A program made the position numbers and the translations under genes. Under the pieces are notes generated by a model. It ran no database searches and had not been told where the DNA came from. It worked only from the letters and a program-made list of their open reading frames with translations. Shown here piece after piece: positions 1 through 8,775 of a DNA stretch of 64,000 bases. The stretch comes from Blastobasis lacticolella (lineage: Eukaryota; Arthropoda; Insecta; Lepidoptera; Blastobasidae). Where the stretch lies: positions 11,307,001-11,371,000 of the forward strand of contig LR990059.1 in NCBI GenBank assembly GCA_905147135.1, read 5' to 3'. How positions within the stretch are numbered: the stretch's first letter is position 1; each line of letters starts with the position of its first letter.

Positions 1-360
1 TCGCTAGCCGTTATGCTGCCGACGCTCTCGATCAATCAATTGAGAGGAGCTATGTAGCATCGGTGTTTAAACGAAGGTTTTTTTCTGTAGTACTTGCTGC
101 ACGACCTCATTCCGCCGGCCTCTTTCCGCCATCCGAGGACGCGATCCAGGCGATTGCTTTATCCTTATGTCGTGGATCTTCCAGCTATCCGCACGAGCCG
201 CTTTGGCTCGCCTGCGAGTGTGTTCCCTGATCAATATAATCTGATTGCCTTCAAGGCTAGAGTGAATAGGCTAGTCATGGCATGCTCCATCTTCGGCCGC
301 ATCGTCACTTACCGGCAGGTGAGATGGCGGTCAAATGCCTGTCTTGTCTAATATATGTAA
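1..360 (+). mobile_element. LINE 3' end, CR1/jockey-like ORF2 C-terminus remnant
   Basis: The frame at 94-351 reads ...LLYPYVVDLPAIRTSRFG, then PASVFPDQYNLIAFKARVNR, ending CSIFGRIVTYRQVRWRSNACLV before a stop and an A/T-rich tail. This is the usual end of the reverse-transcriptase ORF in many lepidopteran non-LTR retrotransposons. The expected segment holding an R-x-WNSLP motif between RFG and ASVFP is missing, so there is a small internal deletion. Related 3' ends recur at 7455, 16795, 25282 (minus) and 35341 (minus). The left end is cut by the window. The copy is 5'-truncated and non-functional. Confidence 0.8.
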
Positions 361-1370
361 AAAATATTGTATTATTTAGCGACGAAAGCACGATCCGAGA
401 TGCGTCGCGCGCATGCGTCGCTGCCGGAATCCGCTAATTTAATTTGTCTCGTTTGATTGCTCTGGAGCGCACCTATTTAAAATGGATGATTTAATTTCAA
501 ATGTCGCTCCATTTCGTTTCGAGCTAACTAATTTGCTAATGGCTTTGATTGCCACGTGACATGCCGAATACTTTTTTGTAATTTTGGATAATCGTTAGGC
601 TGTTTACCAGAGAACCCAGAAAGTGTCACAAATTTTGAAATTTTACAGGTTGTATGTGCATTTGGCATTTCATGGTATATCTTAATACCTGTTACTTTTA
701 TGACCTTGTATGGAAGAAAGAGACTTATTTTGCCGACCCACCTAGTAGAATAAGGGCAGGTTGATGTTGAATACCTATCGCATTTAATAAAAAAGAGAAA
801 TAAAAAATGTTACAGTGTGACGTTGAAACGTGATAATAATATTTCAATAATGAATTAATTAGTCCCGAAACTATTCATCTGTATTCGGGGCCAGCGAGGG
901 CCGCCGACAGCGACATCAAAGGGAACCGTTCCGCCTAAGAGATGCATCATTCATAATATTTTTCACTCGGACACGAATGAAAAATGGAGTAGCGTCGTTC
1001 GATTAAGGCGGGGTCCTCTCAAAATTGTTTAGGAAATTACCTACTAATGGACATCAATCTTCCCGTAGGCGCTTTATTTAAAGCAGCTTCCCCAAAGAAA
1101 AAGCCGTAATTTGTTACTGGACGCAAATTAAGACGGGAAGTTTCATCAAGTGCCCCAAAGAGGAAATGATAAACAATAAAAATAAGTTGGGAATTTTCCT
1201 TTCAAACGGGGACATCGCCTCCGTCCAAGGGGTACTTGTGCTTTTATGATTGCCTTTGTGAACGAACAATTAAAGTATTTTTTAATCTACATTAAGAGGC
1301 GGCCAAGGAAGGCATTTGGATTAGGTGCAGGTAACAGTCCGCTACCAATTTCATAAAGTACATTGAAATT
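361..1370. other. no gene or repeat recognised
   Basis: No supported gene. About 870-1330 is less AT-rich than its surroundings and shares no block with other repeats in the window, so it may be single-copy intronic or regulatory DNA. This cannot be tested from one sequence. Confidence 0.4.
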
Positions 1371-1374
1371 ACTT

Positions 1375-1411
1375 ATACTTATATTACAGACTATGTCTGT
1401 AATATAAGTAT
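1375..1411. repeat. perfect 17-bp hairpin
   Basis: The arm ATACTTATATTACAGAC (1375-1391) is followed by a 3-nt loop and its exact reverse complement (1395-1411). The stem is too short for a normal pre-miRNA. It may be a fused pair of terminal repeats or a replication foldback. Confidence 0.75.
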
Positions 1412-1542
1412 CGAGGTCTTTTAAAATAAATTGGTTGTTCCAATTGTTCTTGGCTTAAGATTTGAATGAATAAATAAATTTATTGAAATATAAGTATACA
1501 CTAAATTAATTAGTCCTTATTTTGTTAATAAATCTTAACAAT

Positions 1543-1642
1543 GAGGCTCTGTCCAAATTGGCAGTGGTCGTGCGACTATGGTCGTACGACGCACATCGCC
1601 CGAACGATAGGAGACCTCGAAACCGCCCGTCGCACGACCATT
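1543..1642 (+). mobile_element. TCGTACGAC-type MITE, copy 1
   Basis: About 100 bp of block order shared with 2184-2298 and, inverted, with 34147-34245: a GTCC...TTGGCA lead, TGGTCGTACGACG, GGAGACCTCGAAACCG, then CGTCGCACGACCAT. The first and last blocks are imperfect inverted repeats, as in a non-autonomous DNA transposon. No transposase is present and the class is unknown. Confidence 0.55.
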
Positions 1643-2135
1643 TCCCCAAAGCAAATAATTTGAAAGCTTCTGTAATTATACTTGTACAGTCTCGGTAATA
1701 TAACATGATCAAAAATCGTAACAAATAATACTGCCTCCCATGACGATTACGGTAAGATCCGTAAGCCGTCTCTATATTATAATAAAGCCCGAGTTCATTT
1801 CAAGCATAAAATCAAGTTCAAATAACGAGTTCGCCCTACACTTGTTAGGTATTCCTGTCATTTCGCGTCACGAATGTTGGAAGTTTCGTTAACTAAGTAG
1901 CCGACTAATTCAATTTCAATGATGCTCCTGCTACGAAGTTAGGGAAATTACCTAAGTGCTTTTCAATTTTGGTGCCCGGGCGTAGGTATTAGATGCGAGT
2001 TGCTACATCAAAAATTCACTGTTGAATATATTTGTAACCGCGAGGGTGTGGAGCTGGAACCAGTGAAGCCTTTGATTTATTTGGTCATTCTCTACTCTTT
2101 AGCTGTCGTCGTGCTGGCAATTATATCCTTCGAAC
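1643..2135. other. no gene recognised
   Basis: AT-rich sequence with no open frame of note and no block shared with other parts of the window. Confidence 0.4.
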
Positions 2136-2510
2136 CATCATCACCTTATCCCACTGGGTGAGGTTGGCACAACATGTCTCTCGGAGTTAGGCGCTGTCCT
2201 AATTGGCAACGGTGCGGCCATGGTCGTACGACGGACGCCACTCGACCAATAAGAGACCTCAAAACCACACGTCGTGCGACCATGGTCGTACGAAGTAACG
2301 ACGCAACGCCTTATGCTGTAAAAAGTGGCAAAGTTGGCTTCATGTTTATTGATCGGCTGCCTCCCATACGTCAACCCTCTTCGGGGAAGCTGGTGAGATC
2401 GAAGTGTTTAAAACCCTACAGTAAACGCTGCTGGCCATTTTACGGTCTTCGGAGGTCTTAGCTAGTCAGCCTTTAAGACTTTAGTCGCCTTTTACGACAT
2501 CCATAGTCTA
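2136..2510 (+). repeat. dispersed retroposon-like repeat 'L', copy 1, split by a MITE
   Basis: The left part carries TCACCTTATCCCACTGGGTG. The right part carries AACGCTGCTGGCCATTTT, CGGTCTTCGGAGGTC and ACTTTAGTCGCCTTTTACGA. The same blocks in the same order occur at 54912-55043. Family 'L' resembles a repeat common in lepidopteran genomes, but I cannot give its class. The copy is interrupted by the MITE at 2184-2298. Confidence 0.5.
2184..2298 (+). mobile_element. TCGTACGAC-type MITE, copy 2 (nested)
   Basis: Contains CCATGGTCGTACGACGGACG, then CCAATAAGAGACCTCAAAAC, then CGTCGTGCGACCATGGTCG. Outer blocks are imperfect inverted repeats. It lies between two halves of the dispersed repeat at 2136-2510, so it inserted later. 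Small frames open here on both strands are a by-product of the palindromic structure. Confidence 0.6.
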
Positions 2511-3242
2511 GGGGATTGGACCAGTTCTACTTTGTCGGATACCACACGGAACCTTATACTTTAAACCAGAAGACAACAATGTAAACATTGCTGCTTGACG
2601 AGAGAACTGCGAACCACCCTCACACCCTACCCACTCAGGCTGGCTCCTGAGGGTTGACAGTATCTTACTACTGGTAAAAGAAGTTAAGGGCACGGCTGTT
2701 ATAAGCGATCACCGACGCGCCCTCCATGCCGGCCGCGGCAAACGCGTATAATTTAAATGCAAATAAATCAATAGTAATAGTAGTAGTTTCGATATTATTA
2801 GTTCGTAAGTTCGATAATTAATGTGACACTTTGATTATTTTCAGGCATGAAATGCTGCCTCCATTTTTGTAAGTAGATACCTACAGCACACTTTGTAATT
2901 TTATACAGTTACAAGATATATAATAAAAAACACATATTTGTAACTCCAAATATTATTCGTGTTAGTCCTTCGCTTAATGTTCTTTTGAGGAAATTAAAAG
3001 AGCATTATCTCTTAACGCCTTTGCCAATATTTCCGTTGTTGTTATTTTATTTTAGGCAATTTATTTTATTTTTTGTGCCTAATCTCTCGGACAAAAACAT
3101 GAAGCGCAAAAGCTACTGACCGGCTTATAATTAATTATTTTAGTATTGTAACTTAACCTGACCCAGAATAACACATAATTGATTCTTCCTGAGGGAACAC
3201 GGCTATTTTACGTGGAAGTCGCTAGCAAACGCAAGTCTTTAC
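2511..3242. other. no gene recognised apart from a possible microexon
   Basis: 2520-2720 is more GC-rich and may belong to another retroposon that I do not recognise. The rest is AT-rich. The only feature of interest is the microexon-like segment at 2845-2868. Confidence 0.35.
2845..2868 (+). other. 24-nt microexon-like segment
   Basis: A T-rich tract ends in TTTTCAG just before 2845, and GTAAGT starts at 2869. The 24 nt between are a multiple of three and open in two frames (for example MKCCLHF). Sites this good arise by chance in tens of kilobases, so this is weak. Confidence 0.15.
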
Positions 3243-3430
3243 TAATTAAATTAAATAAAAGCCTGTCTGTTTGCATTTCCGCTTATTCCTAAACCACGCA
3301 ACGGATTTTGATGCGGTTTTCACCATAAGTTACAGAATATTTTCCGAAAGGTTTATGTGGTTAATACATGTTTATTATTGTGAACAAAAGCCGAGAAAAC
3401 CCATGCGAAGCCGGGGCGGATCGCCAGTTA
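3243..3430 (+). mobile_element. Helitron-like non-autonomous element, 3' part
   Basis: Contains TTTGCATTTCCGCTTATTCC, CACGCAACGGATTTTGATGC and ends GCGAAGCCGGGGCGGATCGCCAG. From memory this is one of the most common short repeats in lepidopteran genomes. Its consensus ends in a GC hairpin followed by CTAG, as Helitron 3' ends do. Here that end has decayed to CCAG. Class assignment is inference. Confidence 0.5.
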
Positions 3431-4552
3431 TAAACATGACTATTTATTGACCATAAATAATGACGACAATTAAGTAAATCTAGAGGGTTCCGTAGCCAAA
3501 ATTTATAGTCGCCAGTTATTCGGCAGGCAATAATAAATCATGTTATTACGGCCCATTCCGTATATTTCGGACACAAAAGTTGCGTGCTGGCCACAAACGT
3601 GTGTTTCATGAATACAAGTTTTTTGTTCCCTTTTCAAAGCAAATCCTTTTCAATGTCGGTTACGTGAAATAAAGCAATTTTCTTTTTAACAATACCTGTA
3701 CGCGGAAACTCTCTTTTTTAGGCAAAACATGCGCAGAAATAACCGTTTGATGGTGAAACGGTGAAAAACTGCCGCGGTATAAGCTGCGGAATAAGCTATA
3801 ATAAGTTGGAGTGGTTTCTGTAGCGTGTTGTCTCTTCAGACGTAATCTAAAGTAATATTATAAATGCAAAAGTCCGTCTATTACGTATTTACAAATAAAC
3901 TGTTGACAGGTTTGGATAAAACCTGGCAAGATGATTGATAAACGGGGTTCGGTTATTTCCATAAATAACCGAAATCAGGTAATAGGTAGCTCCAAACCCT
4001 CCATAACCCTTCCAATCTACCCTTACAAGACTGCCACTTTAGGTAGGGATACCGACCGCTGTCGGAAAACGCACATCGGTGTCTACATATATTCGAATAT
4101 TTTCCATACTGAACCGGTTAAAAACATTTCAATTACTTGGTTTTAAAAAAAACCCAATCGATTTGGTCCGTCCGTTCCGAGGCTAGGATGCCTTAAATAC
4201 TCATCAAATACACACGACAAACTTATAATCTGTTTTTTTTTTTGCGTAGAGGAAGTCCTCCGCCGAATCTATTAGTGTGAATGAGTTATTTACGTATGTT
4301 CATTGTACCATCCTCGGCGATCGTAGGTGTAAAATAGTGTAAATAATCTAATATGAAATATGTGAGGGAAGTTGTTGACAGTAGTCTGAATGTGGGCGGT
4401 TAATGGGCAAAACATTTCGAGATGAGTATTTTGTAGGCACATAAATAATTATATTATTTATGCCGGGTGTTATTTAATCCTATTGCGGGTAAGGGCTGTC
4501 AGTATCTTAATATAATGTTACATAACAAGTGATACTTCTTTGATTTAGGAAT
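3431..4552. other. no gene recognised
   Basis: Unassigned AT-rich sequence. 3845-3935 (TATTATAAATGCAAAAGTCC...) resembles the opening of another common lepidopteran repeat. The 71-codon frame at 3931-4146 has no recognisable motif. Confidence 0.35.
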
Positions 4553-4560
4553 GTATGTAT

Positions 4561-5424
4561 TAGGGTTTTCTACCCGGGTACCCGGGGTCGGGTATGCCCG
4601 GGTATTTAAGGAATTTTAGACCCGGGTACGATCTGAGTGTCATACTCGGGTATTTAAAAAAAATCATTGATGCCTTAATGAGTTTAATTAGCGTATATCT
4701 TCTCCGATAAGTCATAAGGCAACTAAGAAAAAACATATTACGCATAAGTTCATGCGTAGTTTATTTTATGATAATTGTTTTATTTTCTTATAAACCATTG
4801 GTTTTTAAATTGAAATTAAACAAAGAAGAATAATCCATAGGCGGCGGCGATCACTTTTCATCAAGTGCGCTTACCCGTTTGTTTGTCTTGTAACATAAAA
4901 AATTTATAAATGTTTTAATATCGGTGAAACTAAGTTTATTGGAAAGATAATGAAATGCCATTTATGTTTGACTATTTCGGCCATGTGGCCGCTGTGACTG
5001 GCGCGTAAATGGCCCAATATGGAAGTCTAATTTTCACACATTTCGCAGCAAACGGAAGTATTTCACTAATAACTCACCGAAAGTTGTTTTTTTTTATAGA
5101 TTATAGTCAGGTATTTGACTGCAATCGCACCTGATGCAGTCTATCTGATATCTCAAAATCTCAATCGAGTCCAGAGCAGCCAGATAGACCTTGGCAGATC
5201 CGTCCCATAGGTGATAACAGTATTCCATGCAAGGTCGAATTTGGGCTTTATACAGTGGCAACCTCTGCTCAGAAATATCGCCTTGCCCTAGAGAGGATAG
5301 GCTATATAAAAATACCTTTTTTTACATTTTCTTAAAAAATGTGTAAATTCCCAGGTACCGGGTATTACAAATAAAAATACCCGATACCCGGGTATCGAAA
5401 AAAGCCGGGTATTCGAAAACCCTA
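4561..5424. mobile_element. hAT-type non-autonomous element with 8-bp target duplication
   Basis: An 864-bp element whose ends are inverted TAGGGTTTTC (4561-4570) and GAAAACCCTA (5415-5424). GTATGTAT flanks both sides (4553-4560 and 5425-5432). An 8-bp duplication with short TIRs is the hAT superfamily signature. Both subterminal regions are packed with ACCCGGGTA-type motifs in both orientations, typical of transposase-binding subterminal repeats. No transposase frame remains. The interior holds a LINE fragment (5098-5295). The flank is GTAT-rich, so the duplication could be partly coincidental. Confidence 0.8.
5098..5295 (-). mobile_element. jockey-like LINE ORF2 fragment inside the hAT element
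   Basis: The minus strand reads LYKAQIRPCMEYCYHLWDGS, then AKVYLAALDSIE, with no stop for about 60 codons. KAQIRPxMEYCxHLW is a well-known block in the region C-terminal to the reverse-transcriptase domain of jockey-group non-LTR elements. Both ends are lost. The hAT element either captured it or served as its insertion target. Confidence 0.75.
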
Positions 5425-5552
5425 GTATGTATGTATTAATTAATTTAAGTTAACTGTCTTTCGCTGTGTATAGGTGGTCCCCATTTCTGACCCTACGTCT
5501 TTCAACTATACCAAGCCGTAAGGCCTATGTCTTCTAATCGGCGGAGGTAAAG

Positions 5553-6037
5553 ACTGCGAGGGCGCCGTATGTTATCCTACATCATAGAGTACAAGATAAA
5601 TTCCACTTTGTAGCGATGGTAGACGTTTAGAGTCTGCCCGTGCACAACCTGGCACAATTTTTATTGACCCAAACTTCTACCCTTCGTTGCGATAGTATTA
5701 TATATCCTCTTGTGTGGATTTTAGAAGTAAAAAAACCGGTCTGGCTCACATCCTCTTGGAAGTTTCGCTTTTCAGTCACATTATAGTCACCAAGAACCGA
5801 TGCTCTTACGGTGACAGAAAACATGATCCAATCTGGTCAGGTTCCCCTGGTAGCAGGGTCATGGATGTCAGATGGCAGACGCTCCTTTGTAATTACCTGC
5901 CCTGCCAAATCCCGGATCATGGTCAAGGCGGACCCCGGGCCCTCGTGCGCGAGAGCACAACCGGGACATTAACGCTAAGATGATTTTTTTATTTATAGTC
6001 ACCAAAGAGAAAAGGGACTTTAAGGCGCCCTCATAGT
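5553..6037. mobile_element. inverted-repeat element 'U', copy 1, carrying a SINE
   Basis: ACTGCGAGGGCGCC (5553-5566) is inverted as GGCGCCCTCATAGT (6024-6037), 12 of 14 positions pairing. About 250 bp of the interior (GTTATCCTAC, TTTGTAGCGATGGTA, CCCGTGCACAA, TATCCTCTTGTGTGG, CACATCCTCTTGG) recurs at 20399-20660, where the right end is missing. A SINE at 5794-5992 splits this copy. No coding capacity; superfamily unknown. Confidence 0.6.
5794..5992 (+). mobile_element. SINE-like 'GATGAT-tail' retroposon, copy A
   Basis: Carries CTCTTACGGTGA, GATCCAATCTGGTCAGGTTC, CCTGGTAGCAGGGTCA, ATCATGGTCAAGGCGGACCC and CCGGGACATTAACGCTAAGATGAT, the 3' order of the family at 18481, 30876 and 50434. Both sides carry the same 13 bp, TTATAGTCACCAA (5781-5793 and 5993-6005), which is a target-site duplication. 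It is 5'-truncated relative to 30876-31138. Confidence 0.8.
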
Positions 6038-7454
6038 CAAGTATCCAAGTAATCCAATTGCGATTGTTCTAAATATGTGTGATGATGTATGAAAGAAGAC
6101 AAAAAAAGTTTATCGGTATCGTAGTTTGTGGCACTTAATAGAACCTACCTCTAGGGGCGCAGGCGTGAATGTGTCGAATGTTTTAATACACATTATAATC
6201 GGAAAATCATTGACAAAGTAATATCTTTGTCGGCATTCAGTCAGTCCACTGTGCTTTGCGATGTATATGATAGCACTATAGCCACTGTGTCGTAACAAAT
6301 GGATGAGTAGGTACATCGCCCGCCTATCTTTGTATTTACTAGAACACATCTGTTGCGACATTGAACATTTTCGGGATTTTCATAGTCATGTTTATTTTCA
6401 AACGTCATCCTCTATTTATAGTAAACGCTATTCTTGCTCCATGGATTTACGAACTACAAGCTCGAATTCTAAACTTTAAAAAGAGAACGAGTATAATTTA
6501 CGGCCACTAATGGAACGACTACATTTTAGATCATAAACCTTTGACATAAATTGCAATGTAAAAAACATCTATAATAAATTAGTTAGGTAGACATATACAT
6601 AGACATAGATTTTATTTGGCAATTACTACAATTATATCAAACAAGTTGTAACAATATCAACAATTAGGTATGTAGGGCATGCATTAAAATAGGGTTCATT
6701 CCCGTTGTCTACTATTTTTTAATTTCATTATTTTTAATTAAAAAACAGAGCTTATAATCAACGATCACAAGTGCTTAATCCTAACTTTAATGACGAAGTT
6801 ACATATAACGAACGTACAGTGCACATTTTACTTTTATTTACTTCATAAGTTCGTAGAGGTTTCTTCCTCTCTATTTAGGTATTTTTCCTTTTTTTCGTTT
6901 GTGAGTAAACAAGTCGAGGAAAAATACATTATACTCACTTCTAGGTACATAAAAGTCGTGTATGTTTTGGCTTTTGAACAGTATTTGTGATTGAATAGTA
7001 TCTATTCCTGAATGGTTACTTGTGTATATTTTTCTTGAATGCGAATATGGTGGAAAATGTAATTGAATGTTTCCAAGAAATAAATTATATCTATTTGTCG
7101 CTACCATATTCCCTTTAGAATTTCATTACTTGTCAGGTTAAACCCTCTGTCGTATATTGCGTACCTTTTTTTAACTATTTATAGGTATTATACGGTTTGC
7201 TCCAGATTTTATCTCTGTCCCCAAAGTGTTACTCTTGGGCATTCTTCAGATGTATCTGATAGGCACAGAAATAGTGCATAGGAGCAAGTTTACGAGATTT
7301 TAAGATTAACAGCTTTAAAACAACGCTCATTTGGTCATTAGCGCAACATTTCGATACTATTCTGTTCATCTTGTTTAGTATTTCTTTGGGGTGCCGCAAT
7401 TGTGGATATAAGTATAGGTATCTACCACTTATGAAAGTGTGGTGATAATTATTC
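6038..7454. other. no gene or clear repeat recognised
   Basis: AT-rich sequence with only short chance frames (for example 6110-6361 minus and 6790-6990 plus), none with recognisable motifs. Confidence 0.4.
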
Positions 7455-7612
7455 CAAACCTCGATTCTCGGTTGCCTGCGAGTGTATTCCCTGATCACTA
7501 TAGCCTTCAAGGCTAGAGTAAATAAGCTGTTCCTTAAGAGGCATGCTACGTCTTCGGCCGCATCGTCACTTACCACCAGGAAAGATGTCTGTCAAATGAC
7601 TGTAGTCTAATT
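7455..7612 (+). mobile_element. LINE 3' end, CR1/jockey-like
   Basis: GTTGCCTGCGAGTGTATTCC, then GCCTTCAAGGCTAGAGTAAA, then CTTCGGCCGCATCGTCACTT and TGTCTGTCAAATGACTGTAG. It follows the tail at 1-360 nearly block for block, with several frame-breaking changes. A 5'-truncated dead copy. Confidence 0.75.
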
Positions 7613-8437
7613 AATCAAAATGTCACTTTAAAGTTTTGTTAATTATTGTTTGAAGACACTAAAAACTTGACCATACAAGAGATTTTCATAAGATATTATA
7701 CTAACTTTCCTATAGACACCTACAGGAGAATCAAGAAAGAGGAAGAGCTTGTTGCTCGCATCGACGAACTCCGCAAGGCCTGTTGCTATTGCGCACTCCG
7801 CAAGGCCTTAAAATTGGCAACTCCAAACAGTGCGGACAATGTAAAACATCTTCGCTAAATAGTCGTCCCGAAGTATGACAATGCCCATCAAAACATAACG
7901 ACCGCTCTGTTGAGATCAATAAAGTTATTTCCGATGCCCTCCTCGGAATCACCGGTTTATGGGCCATTTATACCTACCATTTGTTTTTGTAAACAAATTA
8001 TATTGTGGAATGTAGGTCGACAGAGGATGGTGCGATCATATTATCATGCAAACATAGGTATTGTTTAAAATAAGGTATGAAGGTATAGGTAGCCCAGACA
8101 GTCGTTCTAGTTTCCGAAGGATTGTTATAAATTTCCAAACAATAATAATGACTAATTCTCCTTTTTTTTAACATGTTTTATACTATGTATAGATGGGGAC
8201 AATAATGATGTTGACAGTTATTAGTGCGCATGAAAGTGAAAGTTAGATGTTGGGACATCCCTAACCTGTAATAGTCTGTGGTCGTTGTTGCTAACCTAGG
8301 CGGTTATTGGTCTGCCTTCACTTGTCACTTTTCTCTCCCGACAAAAATGTAAATTATAGTTTTCTCATTAATTAAAGTACAATAATAGTATTAATAGATA
8401 TTTAACTGAATAAACCATGAATACACCAAATATTAGG
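7613..8437. other. unassigned; one 70-codon open frame
   Basis: The frame 7646-7858 (+) encodes a Lys/Glu-rich peptide. Its second half contains an internal repeat: CTCCGCAAGGCC occurs twice. No family is recognised and no splice or promoter signal is evident. It may be part of an unrecognised transposon. The rest is AT-rich. Confidence 0.25.
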
Positions 8438-8775
8438 TGTGGCCGAAGAAGCACGAAAGTAGAATAAATGCGGTAGAAAGGTATAGAAGAGTCGGTATAC
8501 TAATACTTCTTCCATAATTCTTACACCATCATCTTCATCTCCTATTATTGGATGAATAAATTAGGTAACATTGTAATGACTAATGGTGAGGGAACGTGCT
8601 AGAGTGAAAGAAGATGTACGGACTTTAGTAGATATATAGAAAGGAATGTTTAGCTGCTTAGTTTAGAATGAAAGGAGATTGACCAAAAATTTTGTATGGC
8701 AGGAGCGAATGAATTGGTCGGAAGCTGGAAGATCAAGACGTATCTATTATCACGATCAAATCCACGATATTTTAA
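8438..8775 (+). mobile_element. RTE-like LINE ORF2 C-terminal remnant
   Basis: Fragmented peptides in the plus direction follow the order of the RTE-clade ORF2 end: RINAVERYRRVG, then VRERARVKEDVRTLVDI, then RRLTKNFVW and GRSRRIYYYHDQIHDIL. The family pattern, roughly NAVEMRYLR, RERxxVKEDV, RLTKxIY and GRxRRxxxDQI, is known from lepidopteran RTE elements. Stops and frameshifts break it. Confidence 0.65.
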
